The notes beneath the pieces were generated by a model, which saw nothing but the letters and a program-made list of their open reading frames with translations, did not search any database and was not told where the DNA came from. This document shows, one piece after another, positions 8,683 through 17,949 of a stretch of 64,000 nt of DNA. The first letter of the stretch is position 1. Every line of letters begins with the position of its first letter. The DNA is from Kosakonia sp. SMBL-WEM22 (GTDB lineage: Bacteria; Pseudomonadota; Gammaproteobacteria; Enterobacterales; Enterobacteriaceae): the NCBI RefSeq assembly GCF_014490785.1, contig NZ_CP051488.1:3596001-3660000 (forward strand), written 5' to 3'. The translations under genes were made by a program, and so were the position numbers.

Positions 8683-9720
8683 GTGACCGATAAAACCTCT
8701 CTCAGCTATAAAGATGCCGGTGTCGATATCGACGCGGGCAATGCTCTGGTAGACCGAATCAAAGGCGTGGTGAAGAAGACCCGTCGCCCGGAAGTGATGG
8801 GCGGGCTGGGCGGCTTCGGCGCGCTGTGCGCGTTGCCGCAAAAATATCGTGAGCCAGTTCTGGTTTCCGGCACTGATGGCGTAGGCACCAAGCTGCGTCT
8901 GGCGATGGATCTGAAACGTCACGACACCATCGGTGTCGACCTGGTGGCGATGTGCGTTAACGATCTGGTGGTACAAGGCGCAGAGCCCCTCTTCTTTCTC
9001 GACTACTACGCCACCGGCAAGCTGGATGTTGATACTGCAGCCAGCGTGATCAACGGTATCGCCGAAGGGTGTTTGCAGTCCGGCTGCGCGCTGGTCGGCG
9101 GCGAAACGGCAGAGATGCCGGGCATGTATCACGGCGACGACTACGATGTGGCCGGTTTCTGCGTCGGCGTAGTAGAAAAATCAGAGATTATCGACGGTAG
9201 CAAAGTCGCCGACGGCGATGTGCTGGTTGCCCTGGGTTCCAGCGGCCCGCACTCCAACGGCTACTCGCTGGTGCGCAAAGTGCTCGAAGTGAGTGGCGCC
9301 GATCCGCTGACCACGCAGCTGGAAGGAAAATCCCTGGCCGATCATCTGCTGGAGCCGACGCGTATTTACGTCAAATCCGTGCTGGAGCTGATTGAAAAGG
9401 TTGAGGTTCATGCCGTTGCGCACCTCACTGGCGGCGGTTTCTGGGAGAATATTCCGCGCGTACTGCCGGATAACACCCAGGCCGTTATCGACGAATCCTC
9501 CTGGCAGTGGCCGGCGGTGTTTGACTGGCTGCAGAGCGCCGGTAACGTCAGCCGTCACGAAATGTACCGCACCTTTAACTGCGGCGTCGGCATGGTGATC
9601 GCCCTGCCCGCGCAGGAAGTGGATAAAGCCATTGAGCTGATGAATGCCAAAGGTGAAAAAGCATGGAAAATCGGTATGATCAAAGCTTCCGATTCCAGCG
9701 AGCGTGTGGTCATTGAATGA
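8683..9720 (+). CDS. purM: Phosphoribosylformylglycinamidine cyclo-ligase (AIR synthetase)
   Basis: PurM closes the imidazole ring to form AIR in de novo purine synthesis, using ATP. The GTG at 8683 gives 345 residues starting VTDKTSLSYKDAGVDI, identical in length to E. coli; an upstream ATG at 8410 would read antisense through upp. ATP-binding and catalytic motifs GTDGVGTKL, DLVAMCVNDLVVQGAEPLFFLDYYA and GGETAEMPGMY are present. It overlaps purN by four bases (ATGA). Confidence 0.96.
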   Translation: MTDKTSLSYKDAGVDIDAGNALVDRIKGVVKKTRRPEVMGGLGGFGALCALPQKYREPVLVSGTDGVGTKLRLAMDLKRHDTIGVDLVAMCVNDLVVQGAEPLFFLDYYATGKLDVDTAASVINGIAEGCLQSGCALVGGETAEMPGMYHGDDYDVAGFCVGVVEKSEIIDGSKVADGDVLVALGSSGPHSNGYSLVRKVLEVSGADPLTTQLEGKSLADHLLEPTRIYVKSVLELIEKVEVHAVAHLTGGGFWENIPRVLPDNTQAVIDESSWQWPAVFDWLQSAGNVSRHEMYRTFNCGVGMVIALPAQEVDKAIELMNAKGEKAWKIGMIKASDSSERVVIE

Positions 9721-10358
9721 AAAACATTGTGGTGCTGATTTCCGGCAACGGCAGTAATTTGCAGGCAATTATCGACGCCTGTAAACAGAAGAGAATCAAT
9801 GGCACCCTGCGGGCAGTTTTCAGCAACAAGGCCGACGCGTTCGGCCTTCAGCGTGCGCGGGAAGCGAATATTCCCGCCCATGCGCTGAGCGCAGATCAGT
9901 TTGCCAACCGCGACGCCTTCGATCGTGAATTGATGCAGGAGATTGACGCTTACGCGCCGGATCTCGTGGTGCTGGCGGGTTATATGCGCATTCTCAGCCC
10001 GGCATTTGTCGCCCACTACGCCGGTCGCCTGCTCAATATCCACCCCTCCCTGTTACCGAAATATCCCGGTTTGCATACCCACCGCCAGGTGCTGGAAAAC
10101 GGCGATGAAGAGCATGGCACCAGCGTGCACTTTGTCACTGACGAACTGGATGGCGGCCCGGTGATTTTGCAGGCGAAAGTGCCGGTGTTTGCGGGTGATA
10201 GCGAAGAGGATATTACCGCCCGCGTGCAGGCGCAGGAGCATGCAATCTACCCGCTGGTGGTGAGCTGGTTTATCGAAGGTCGCCTGACCATGCAGGACGG
10301 CGGTGCCTGGCTTGATGGCCTGCGTTTACCACCCGAAGGGTATGCAGCGGACGAATAA
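9717..10358 (+). CDS. purN: Phosphoribosylglycinamide formyltransferase 1
   Basis: PurN transfers a formyl group from 10-formyl-THF to GAR in purine synthesis. The 213-residue protein shows the phosphate loop SGNGSNLQ near the N-terminus, the catalytic stretch LLNIHPSLLPKYPGLHT with the family's N/H pair, and the aspartate in DELDGGPVI. Length matches E. coli (212). It is translationally coupled to purM through an ATGA overlap and shares the PurR-controlled promoter. Confidence 0.96.
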   Translation: MKNIVVLISGNGSNLQAIIDACKQKRINGTLRAVFSNKADAFGLQRAREANIPAHALSADQFANRDAFDRELMQEIDAYAPDLVVLAGYMRILSPAFVAHYAGRLLNIHPSLLPKYPGLHTHRQVLENGDEEHGTSVHFVTDELDGGPVILQAKVPVFAGDSEEDITARVQAQEHAIYPLVVSWFIEGRLTMQDGGAWLDGLRLPPEGYAADE

Positions 10359-10403
10359 TTGCCCTATTCACCGGCAGCGGTTTACGCGGGCTGGCTATTT
10401 TCC

Positions 10404-10433
10404 GTGCCGGAGAGACGAAACCGCCTCCGGCAC
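10404..10433 (+). terminator. Strong hairpin downstream of purN without T-run
   Basis: A perfect 9-bp inverted repeat GTGCCGGAG/CTCCGGCAC with a 12-base loop lies 45 bases after the purN stop. There is no following T-run, so it may be an mRNA 3'-end stabiliser or a weak terminator rather than a classical intrinsic terminator. Confidence 0.5.
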
Positions 10434-10653
10434 ACTCCCCTTCTCACCACTCCGCACTATTTTTCATCACGTTAAGCAATAAAACTGATTACTGTCATAC
10501 TTTTTTGCCACAGTTGGACATCTGCTAATAAAGCTCGCCATAATAAGTTGTCTTATACGAAGGAACGCCAGCAACGTTCACCTGCAAGTCGGAGCACCGC
10601 ATGTGCGAGAGGGAGTGGCCGTGCTTCGAGAAAGAACCGGAGTGTAAACAGGA

Positions 10654-12714
10654 ATGGGTCAGGAAAAGTTATATCTCGAAAAAGAACTAAGCTGGTTGTG
10701 CTTTAACGAACGCGTGCTTCAGGAAGCCGCGGACAAAAGTAACCCCCTTATTGAACGTATGCGTTTTTTGGGGATCTATTCCAATAACCTTGATGAGTTC
10801 TATAAAGTCCGTTTCGCCGAGCTTAAGCGGCGGCTGATCATCAGTGAAGAACAGGGCGTGGCGACCAATTCACGTCATCTGCTGGGCAAAATTCAGTCTC
10901 GCGTATTGAAAGCCGACCAGGAGTTCGACGGGCTCTATAACGACCTGCTGCTGGAGATGGCGCGTAATCAGATCTTCCTGATTAACGAGCGTCAGCTCTC
11001 GCAAAACCAGCAAAGCTGGCTGCGCAGCTACTTTAAACAGTACCTTCGCCAGCACATCACGCCGACGCTTATTACCCGCGAAACCAATCTGGTGCGCTTC
11101 CTGAAGGATGATTACACCTATCTGGCGGTGGAGATCATTCGCGGTGACGATATCCGCTACGCGCTGCTGGAAATTCCTTCCGACAAAGTCCCGCGCTTCG
11201 TTAACCTACCACCGGAGACGCCGCGCCGCCGCAAGCCGATGATTCTGCTGGATAACATCCTGCGCTACTGCCTGGATGATATCTTTAAAGGCTTCTTCGA
11301 TTACGACTCGCTCAACGCCTACTCGATGAAAATGACCCGTGATGCCGAATATGATCTGGTGCACGAGATGGAGTCGAGCCTGATGGAGCTGATGTCCTCA
11401 AGCCTGAAACAGCGCCTTACCGCCGAGCCGGTGCGTTTTGTCTACCAGCGCGATATGCCGGATGCGATGGTTGAGATGCTGCGTGAAAAACTGACCATCT
11501 CCCGCTACGACTCTATTATCCCCGGCGGGCGTTATCACAACTTCAAAGACTTTATTGGCTTCCCTAATGTCGGCAAAGCCAACCTCGTCAACAAACCGCT
11601 GCCGCGCCTGCGCCACGTCTGGTTTGATAAATTCCGCAACGGTTTCGACGCCATCCGCGAGCGCGATGTGCTGCTCTACTACCCCTATCACACTTTTGAG
11701 CACGTGCTGGAGATGCTGCGCCAGGCGTCGTTCGACCCGAACGTGCTGGCGATCAAAATCAACATCTACCGCGTGGCAAAAGATTCACGCATCATCGACT
11801 CGATGATCCACGCCGCGCATAACGGCAAAAAAGTGACCGTGGTGGTGGAGCTGCAGGCGCGCTTTGATGAAGAGGCCAATATTCACTGGGCCAAACGGCT
11901 GACGGAAGCGGGCGTGCAGGTGATCTTCTCCGCGCCGGGCTTAAAAATCCACGCCAAGCTGTTCCTCATCTCGCGTATGGAAGGCGAAGAGATTGTGCGC
12001 TATGCCCATATCGGCACCGGTAACTTTAACGAGAAAACCGCACGCACCTATACCGATTACTCGCTGCTAACCGCCGATGCGCGCATCACTAACGAAGTGC
12101 GCCGGGTCTTCAACTTTATTGAAAACCCCTATCGTCCGGTGCAGTTCGACTATCTGCTGGTATCGCCGCAGAACTCGCGCCGCCTGCTGTATGACATGAT
12201 CGACGCCGAGATCGCCAACGCGCAGAACGGCAAGCCCTCCGGCATTACGCTTAAGCTGAATAACCTTGTCGATAAAGGGCTGGTGGACAGACTCTATGCA
12301 GCCTCCAGCTCCGGCGTGCCGGTGAACTTGCTGGTGCGCGGTATGTGCTCGCTGATCCCGAATCTTGAAGGCATCAGTGACAATATTCGGGTCATCAGCA
12401 TCGTTGACCGCTATCTTGAGCACGATCGCATCTATATTTTTGAAAACGGCGGCGATAAGCGCGTCTGGCTCTCCTCCGCCGACTGGATGACGCGTAATAT
12501 TGATTACCGTATCGAAGTGGCCGCGCCGATCCTCGATCCGCGCCTGAAACAGCGGGTGCTGGATATTATCGAGCTGCTGTTCAGCGATACGGTGAAAGCC
12601 CGTTATATCGACAAAGAACTGAGTAATCGCTATGTGCCGCGCGGGAATCGTCGTAAAGTACGCGCCCAACTAGCGATTTACGACTATATCAAATCCCTCG
12701 AACAGCCCGAATAA
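10654..12714 (+). CDS. ppk: Polyphosphate kinase
   Basis: Ppk reversibly polymerises the gamma phosphate of ATP into inorganic polyphosphate at the inner membrane. The 686-residue length fits E. coli Ppk (688). The phospholipase-D-like catalytic part contains KIHAKLFLISR, with the autophosphorylated histidine of this family, and the downstream AHIGTGNFNEKTARTYTDYSLLT motif. The ppx start follows the ppk stop within three bases, giving the classical ppk-ppx operon. A partial Pho-box-like half site (CTGTCAT at 10492-10498) lies upstream. Confidence 0.97.
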   Translation: MGQEKLYLEKELSWLCFNERVLQEAADKSNPLIERMRFLGIYSNNLDEFYKVRFAELKRRLIISEEQGVATNSRHLLGKIQSRVLKADQEFDGLYNDLLLEMARNQIFLINERQLSQNQQSWLRSYFKQYLRQHITPTLITRETNLVRFLKDDYTYLAVEIIRGDDIRYALLEIPSDKVPRFVNLPPETPRRRKPMILLDNILRYCLDDIFKGFFDYDSLNAYSMKMTRDAEYDLVHEMESSLMELMSSSLKQRLTAEPVRFVYQRDMPDAMVEMLREKLTISRYDSIIPGGRYHNFKDFIGFPNVGKANLVNKPLPRLRHVWFDKFRNGFDAIRERDVLLYYPYHTFEHVLEMLRQASFDPNVLAIKINIYRVAKDSRIIDSMIHAAHNGKKVTVVVELQARFDEEANIHWAKRLTEAGVQVIFSAPGLKIHAKLFLISRMEGEEIVRYAHIGTGNFNEKTARTYTDYSLLTADARITNEVRRVFNFIENPYRPVQFDYLLVSPQNSRRLLYDMIDAEIANAQNGKPSGITLKLNNLVDKGLVDRLYAASSSGVPVNLLVRGMCSLIPNLEGISDNIRVISIVDRYLEHDRIYIFENGGDKRVWLSSADWMTRNIDYRIEVAAPILDPRLKQRVLDIIELLFSDTVKARYIDKELSNRYVPRGNRRKVRAQLAIYDYIKSLEQPE

Positions 12715-12717
12715 TCT

Positions 12718-14259
12718 ATGCCGATACAAGAGAAGATGCCACGACCGGAGGAGTTCGCCGCGGTCGACCTGGGTTCCAACAGTTTCCACATGGTGATTGC
12801 CCGTGTGGTGGATGGCGCGATGCAAATCATCGGTCGCCTTAAACAGCGCGTACATCTGGCTGACGGGCTGGACAGCAATAATATGCTGAGCGAAGAGGCA
12901 ATGGAGCGCGGTCTTGCCTGCCTTTCGCTGTTTGCGGAACGATTGCAGGGCTTCGATCCGGCGAGCGTCTGCATCGTCGGCACGCATACGCTGCGCCAGG
13001 CGCTGAACGCGACAGAGTTTCTCAAACGCGCAGAAAAAGTGATCCCCTACCCGATTGAGATCATCCCCGGCAACGAAGAGGCGCGCCTCATTTTTATGGG
13101 CGTTGAGCACACGCAGCCGGAGAAAGGCCGCAAGCTGGTGGTCGATATTGGCGGCGGCTCGACGGAGCTGGTGATCGGCGAAGATTTCCAGCCGCAGTTG
13201 GTCGAGAGCCGCCGGATGGGCTGCGTCAGCTTTGCTCAGCTCTACTTCGCGGGCGGCACCATTAACGGTGAAAACTTCCGCCGCGCGCGTATGGCGGCAA
13301 CGCAGAAACTGGAATCGCTGGCCTGGCAGTTCCGCATTCAGGGCTGGAACGTGGCGCTTGGCGCCTCCGGTACCATAAAAGCGGTGCATGAAGTGCTGAT
13401 CGCTCTCGGCGAGAAAAATGGCATTATCACCCCCGAGCGGCTGGAGAGAGTAGTTACAGAAGTGCTGAAATTTAAGAGCTTCAGCGATCTTACCCTGCCG
13501 GGGCTGTCAGATGAGCGCAAGGTGGTGTTCGTGCCGGGGCTGGCGATCCTGTGCGGCGTATTTGACGCGCTGGCGATCCGCGAGCTGCGTCTCTCCGACG
13601 GTGCCCTGCGTGAAGGGGTGCTTTATGAAATGGAGGGGCGTTTCCGCCATCAGGACATTCGCAGCCGCACCGCGCAGAGCCTGGCAAGCCAGTACAATAT
13701 CGACCGCGATCAGGCACGCCGCGTGCTGGACACCACCACGCTGATTTACGATCAGTGGCAGGCGCAGAACCCGAAACTCGGCAACCCACAGCTGGCGGCG
13801 CTGCTGAAATGGGCGGCGATGCTGCATGAAGTTGGGCTGAATATTAACCATAGCGGCATGCACCGCCACTCGGCTTATATTCTGCAAAACAGCGACCTGC
13901 CCGGTTTTAACCAGGAGCAGCAGCTGATGATGGCGACGATGGTGCGCTACCATCGCAAGGCGCTCAAGCTCGATGAGATCCCGCGCTTTACGCTGTTTAA
14001 GAAGAAACAGTTTTTACCGCTGGTGCAGATCTTACGTCTCGGCGTGCTACTGAATAACCAGCGCCAGGCGACCACCACGCCACCGACGCTGCGCCTGACG
14101 ACCGATGATAACCACTGGACGCTGAGCTTCCCCCGCGACTGGTTTAGCCAGAATGCGCTGGTGCTGCTGGATCTGGAAAAAGAGCAGGAGTACTGGGAAG
14201 CGGTAACCGGCTGGCGGCTGAAGATCGAAGAGGAGCAGTCCCCGACCGTGGCGGCGTAA
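12718..14259 (+). CDS. ppx: Exopolyphosphatase
   Basis: Ppx processively hydrolyses polyphosphate from its ends and also acts on pppGpp. The 513 residues match E. coli Ppx. The ASKHA-fold phosphate motifs EFAAVDLGSNSFHMVIARV (about 13-31) and VVDIGGGSTELVIGE (about 141-155) are intact, and the C-terminal HD-like domain shows AAMLHEVGLNINHSGMHRHSAYI. It is the second gene of the ppk operon and is convergent with yfgF, whose stop lies only 14 bases away. Confidence 0.97.
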   Translation: MPIQEKMPRPEEFAAVDLGSNSFHMVIARVVDGAMQIIGRLKQRVHLADGLDSNNMLSEEAMERGLACLSLFAERLQGFDPASVCIVGTHTLRQALNATEFLKRAEKVIPYPIEIIPGNEEARLIFMGVEHTQPEKGRKLVVDIGGGSTELVIGEDFQPQLVESRRMGCVSFAQLYFAGGTINGENFRRARMAATQKLESLAWQFRIQGWNVALGASGTIKAVHEVLIALGEKNGIITPERLERVVTEVLKFKSFSDLTLPGLSDERKVVFVPGLAILCGVFDALAIRELRLSDGALREGVLYEMEGRFRHQDIRSRTAQSLASQYNIDRDQARRVLDTTTLIYDQWQAQNPKLGNPQLAALLKWAAMLHEVGLNINHSGMHRHSAYILQNSDLPGFNQEQQLMMATMVRYHRKALKLDEIPRFTLFKKKQFLPLVQILRLGVLLNNQRQATTTPPTLRLTTDDNHWTLSFPRDWFSQNALVLLDLEKEQEYWEAVTGWRLKIEEEQSPTVAA

Positions 14260-14272
14260 ACCGCCGCATTCG

Positions 14273-16492
14273 CTACTCCTGCACCAGCGCCGCCAATGGC
14301 GCGGGTTTACCAATCAGATACCCCTGAAGATAATCGATGCCCAGCGCGATCGCCGCGCTGCGTATCTCTTCGCTCTCTACATACTCCGCCACGACCTGCA
14401 TCTTCTTCATCCGCGCCAGATGGCAGATCGAGGCTACAATTTGGTAATCAAGGCTGCTTGCAACAATATTGCGGATAAAACTGCCGTCGATCTTCAGAAT
14501 ATCCGCCGTCACGGTTTTCAGCCGCGCATAGCTGGCATAGCCGGTGCCGAAATCATCAATTGCCACCCGACAGCCCATCTGTTGCAGCTGCGATAGGGTA
14601 TTGATCGCCTGGGCCAGGCTAGGCAAGGCATTACTTTCGGTGATCTCAAAAATGAGTTGCCAGGCCTCAACGCCATACTTCTCAAGCAGAAGAAGCACTT
14701 CCTGGGCGAAGTGCGTGCGGCAGAGCGAAGACGGTGAGAGATTAATGGCGAAACGCTGGCCGGGAAGCGCCTCGTGATGCTGTGCCATAAAGCGCAAAAC
14801 ATGCTCGGTTACCCACAGGTCGATGCGCGAAGAGAGGCCAAACTCATGGGCCACCGGCAAGAAGAGATCGGGTTTGATGATCTCGCCGTTCTCCTCACGC
14901 AGCCGCAGCAGGATTTCATGATAATCATCACCGCGCACGCCCTGGATGCGCTGCGCCATCAAGATAAAATGGTTCTGCTCCAGCGCAAGCTGCAGGCGGT
15001 TCATCATCTCGACTTTGCGTTTCACCCCACGCTGAACGTTAGCCGCCCCGCGGTTTTGCAGGCTTTCCGGGTGGTGGGTCGCCAGCGAAAGATCGGCAAT
15101 TGTGCTCAACTCCCCCAACAACATATAGAGATGTTTGACCGGCGAGCGCACATAACAGTAGCTAAAGCCAACCTGCGGCTGAAGCGGCATCTCATCCCAG
15201 ACGAAGCGAAACTGTTTGACCCTGGCATCCAGCGCCTCGATGCGCGTCTGGTGTGATTGCGTATTGAGGCGAATCACCAGATCGTGACCGGAGAGTTGGT
15301 GAACGCACTCCTCCGCCGAGAGCAGTGGCTTAAGCCAGTCCGCCATGTGCTGTTTATACTGAATGCGCAGCCAGACACCATAGTTGCGCCCCAGTAGCTC
15401 CAGCTCCGGCACGCGTAAAAAACAGAGCACCGACCAGGGCGTATCCGCAAGGGATCGGCTCAGGGCACGCAGGTTCGGCATATGGGTGACAGGATCGATA
15501 TAGGCCAGCCGCCGGGCGCGATCGTGCACCTGCCGCTGGCGGGTCGCCATAATCGCCATCGCCAGGATCATAAAAGAGAAGACCAGATAGCTTGAGGAGG
15601 CAATAGCCAGCTGCACATCCCAGGTCGGCGAATTGGGCAAGTAGTGATAGTAAAAATGAATCGAGAGCACCAGCAGCGGCGTCCAGATAAAGAGCATAAA
15701 GCGAAAGCCATAACGCATTGAGCCCCACAGCATCACCGGCAGCAGCAGCGACAGCGTGTAGTTAGTACTGAATATCGAGCTGTTATTATTCAGCGGCCGC
15801 AGTAATAGCATCAAAATGGCGGTGATGATGCCTAACCAGATCAGCAGTTCAATACGCGTCACTTTGCGGTCGAACTCGGCGCGCAGCTGTGAGAACCAGG
15901 CAATCGCATAGCGCGGATGGCGTAAAATACGGATCAATAAATAGCTAAAAGGAACCCCGGTAATGGCACCGACCAGCAGCGCCTGGTAGTTAATCAATGT
16001 TGGTACATTGAGCGCCAGCGCCCCACCCTCATTAACCGCAACATCGAGATTCAGCCAGACCCCGAGCTCAAGCAGGATCAGATAGAGCGTGGCGGGGCTA
16101 AGCACCTGCCAGAATACTCGCTGCGTCATCTGCCGCGTCGAACCATACGCAATCTGATGACGACGGGCGACAAACAGCCGGTAGCCGAACCAGCTTAACA
16201 GCAGCGGAATCAGCATATGTACGCATCGCTCCACCACGACGAGCGGGCCGGCAGAGGCATAATGGCAGGTTAAGGCGATGATCACTCCGGGCAGTGCGGC
16301 CCAACCAAAAAAGGTCATCATGGTGATGAAGAGCGCCATCGGCAGGTAATAAAGCATCACCTCCTGACCGGAAATAATGGTAAACGTATTCGCCAGGTTA
16401 AAGAGCGGGTAGAAAACGGGGGTAATGATGAGAGGCAGCGCCCACCACCTGTCTTTGTATCTGTTGTAATTTCTTATCAATGACTTAATCAC
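14273..16492 (-). CDS. yfgF: c-di-GMP phosphodiesterase YfgF (MASE1, degenerate GGDEF, EAL)
   Basis: This 739-residue inner-membrane protein has an N-terminal MASE1-type sensor with about eight membrane segments (residues 15-320), a degenerate GGDEF-like domain (about 335-470) and a C-terminal EAL phosphodiesterase domain. The EAL signature reads EILLRL as in E. coli YfgF, and the catalytic motifs NLSPSSL, FEITES, AIDDFGTGYASY, DILKIDGSFI and QGYLIGKP are intact, so hydrolysis of c-di-GMP is expected while synthesis is not. E. coli YfgF is reported to act under anaerobic conditions. A candidate FNR box lies 125 bases upstream. Confidence 0.94.
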   Translation of the reverse strand: MIKSLIRNYNRYKDRWWALPLIITPVFYPLFNLANTFTIISGQEVMLYYLPMALFITMMTFFGWAALPGVIIALTCHYASAGPLVVVERCVHMLIPLLLSWFGYRLFVARRHQIAYGSTRQMTQRVFWQVLSPATLYLILLELGVWLNLDVAVNEGGALALNVPTLINYQALLVGAITGVPFSYLLIRILRHPRYAIAWFSQLRAEFDRKVTRIELLIWLGIITAILMLLLRPLNNNSSIFSTNYTLSLLLPVMLWGSMRYGFRFMLFIWTPLLVLSIHFYYHYLPNSPTWDVQLAIASSSYLVFSFMILAMAIMATRQRQVHDRARRLAYIDPVTHMPNLRALSRSLADTPWSVLCFLRVPELELLGRNYGVWLRIQYKQHMADWLKPLLSAEECVHQLSGHDLVIRLNTQSHQTRIEALDARVKQFRFVWDEMPLQPQVGFSYCYVRSPVKHLYMLLGELSTIADLSLATHHPESLQNRGAANVQRGVKRKVEMMNRLQLALEQNHFILMAQRIQGVRGDDYHEILLRLREENGEIIKPDLFLPVAHEFGLSSRIDLWVTEHVLRFMAQHHEALPGQRFAINLSPSSLCRTHFAQEVLLLLEKYGVEAWQLIFEITESNALPSLAQAINTLSQLQQMGCRVAIDDFGTGYASYARLKTVTADILKIDGSFIRNIVASSLDYQIVASICHLARMKKMQVVAEYVESEEIRSAAIALGIDYLQGYLIGKPAPLAALVQE

Positions 16493-16836
16493 TCAGCAAA
16501 TCCGCATAGCGCGAGAGAGAGGGGTTCAGACAGGTTTTCAGCCTGATTTCACAAAACCCAAACGTGTGCCAGCGCGCAAATGATAAGAAATTTAAGAGGT
16601 GAATGCGGGGTAACAATTGTTTTAGATCAAGTGATCCGCCTTGCCGCGTTTATATTCGGCTGATTGTCGGCAATCTCGCGGTTTTTTATTTAAGGCGTAA
16701 ATAATTAATTTATCTTATATAAAATGTGGTGATATTTTATTCACGCTGTTTTTGCGGCAAGCGTGATTGATCTTAATAAGAGAGTGTGACTTAATGTCCT
16801 CGTCGCCCGTTGTTCGGGTATTCCTAAGGAACCATT
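16493..16836. other. Divergent yfgF-yfgG intergenic region
   Basis: I see no gene in this 344-base stretch. It is AT-rich from about 16680 to 16760, consistent with promoters for the divergent yfgF and yfgG genes, and carries the candidate FNR box described separately. A weaker FNR-like TTGAT half site occurs near 16768-16772. Confidence 0.7.
16617..16630. promoter_or_regulatory. Candidate FNR box
   Basis: TTGTTTTAGATCAA matches the FNR consensus TTGATNNNNATCAA at nine of ten specified positions. It lies about 125 bases upstream of yfgF and 207 upstream of yfgG, a workable distance for either. Reported anaerobic action of E. coli YfgF makes control of yfgF the more likely reading. Not tested against background frequency. 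Confidence 0.55.
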
Positions 16837-17028
16837 GTGAGTCAGGCAACCAGTATGCGAAAACGACATCGATTTGACAGTCGCATGACCCGTATCGTAC
16901 TTCTTATCAGCTTTCTCTTCTTCTTCGGCCGTTTTGTCTATTCCTCAGTTGGCGCCTGGTATCACCATCAGGAAAAAAGCCAGTTGCAACCTGTTAGCCA
17001 GACTATCGACCCCACCGCCCAACGTTAA
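16837..17028 (+). CDS. yfgG: Small inner-membrane protein YfgG
   Basis: A 63-residue protein starting with GTG (SQATSMRKRHRF) behind an AAGGA ribosome site. It has a basic cytoplasmic N-terminus, one membrane helix at about residues 20-40 (IVLLISFLFFFGRFVYSSVGAW) and a short polar tail. Sequence and length match E. coli YfgG, which has been linked to nickel and cobalt tolerance; the mechanism is unclear. It marks the left edge of the accessory block, because E. coli continues with yfgH-yfgI-guaA and here about 32 kb of other genes intervene. Confidence 0.9.
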   Translation: MSQATSMRKRHRFDSRMTRIVLLISFLFFFGRFVYSSVGAWYHHQEKSQLQPVSQTIDPTAQR

Positions 17029-17167
17029 CATTTTCCGTTTTTTGTCTACACGCTTTTGCGTGGAGTCGCGCACGCCTGCATCTTATCTGCCAAGGGCGAG
17101 CCAGCGTCTTAAGACGGTCAGTTGCGGCGCCGAACGGTGAGACAATGCATCGGTTGTTGAAACAGGC

Positions 17168-17809
17168 TCATTTAGCTTCCCTTTCAGCAGTTGCAAGACG
17201 GTTGCCACCCAACTCATCAGGCATATTGCGCAGCCCGCTCGCCAGCGCGGTAAAGGCATCGATCATCTTTGGAAGCGCCTGGTCTGGCTCGTCGCTGGCC
17301 GCGACCCACAAAGCGGCATTTAACGCCGCGCCGTTTAACAGGCGCGCGGCGGCGTCCGCATCAACCGGTTTGAGTTCGCCCTCTTTAATCATGCCGGTAA
17401 CCGTCTGCCGCGTCGCTTCAAGGCAGCTATTCTGGCTCGGCCACTGGGCGGGATCGCCGAGAAATGCCGGGCCATCAAGCAGGACAATCCGCCGCACCTC
17501 TTCATCCAGCGCCATCTTAATGTAGGTGATGCCTTCGGCTAGCAGCTGCTGCCACGCATCAGTTTCTTTCGCCGCCTCAGCCTTTGCACGCTGCGCCATT
17601 TCGCCATCGATCTCGGCGACCACGGCGGCCAGTAATCCCTTTTTATCGCCAAAATTGTGGTACAGCGCGCCGCGCGTCAGGCCAACGCTGGCGGTTAGCT
17701 CATCCATTGAAGCGGCGGCAAACCCTTTATCGGCAAAGGCTCGCCGTGCTGCTGACAGCAATTTTGCGCGGTTCTCTTCCATCGTTTCACTGCGGCGTTT
17801 ACCGGCCAT
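17168..17809 (-). CDS. TetR/AcrR family transcriptional regulator
   Basis: A 213-residue TetR-type repressor. The helix-turn-helix lies near residues 25-60 (AASMDELTASVGLTRGALYHNFGDKKGLLAAVV), followed by an all-helical ligand domain with a C-terminal TetR_C-like part (ALWVAASDEPDQALPKMIDAF). I place the start at 17809 because an AGGAG site stands six bases upstream; the ATG at 17812 is equally in frame, and the longer frame from 17878 would begin inside the operator region. It is divergent from a RidA-family gene, with three operator-like repeats between them, so autoregulation and control of the ridA/metallo-hydrolase genes are likely. The inducer is unknown. Confidence 0.9.
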   Translation of the reverse strand: MAGKRRSETMEENRAKLLSAARRAFADKGFAAASMDELTASVGLTRGALYHNFGDKKGLLAAVVAEIDGEMAQRAKAEAAKETDAWQQLLAEGITYIKMALDEEVRRIVLLDGPAFLGDPAQWPSQNSCLEATRQTVTGMIKEGELKPVDADAAARLLNGAALNAALWVAASDEPDQALPKMIDAFTALASGLRNMPDELGGNRLATAEREAK

Positions 17810-17827
17810 CATCCTCTCCTCTTCACA

Positions 17828-17890
17828 TACGCGGCGTATCCCATTTGACATACGCCGTGTATGTGGTATTAATTTCATATACGTGGCGTA
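17828..17890. promoter_or_regulatory. Three TACG-N3-CGTA operator repeats and promoter for the RidA gene
   Basis: Three 11-base near-palindromes lie at 17828-17838 (TACGCGGCGTA), 17851-17861 (TACGCCGTGTA) and 17880-17890 (TACGTGGCGTA), each extended by an A/T-rich arm. A plus-strand promoter TTGACA (17845-17850), 16-base spacer, TATTAA (17867-17872) is superimposed: the middle repeat fills the spacer. This is the expected layout for repression of the rightward gene by the divergent TetR protein. Confidence 0.8.
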
Positions 17891-17949
17891 TATTAAATCA
17901 TTTCCCTGCGCCGCGCACGCCTCTCACTACACTGCCAGAAGGAACCATT

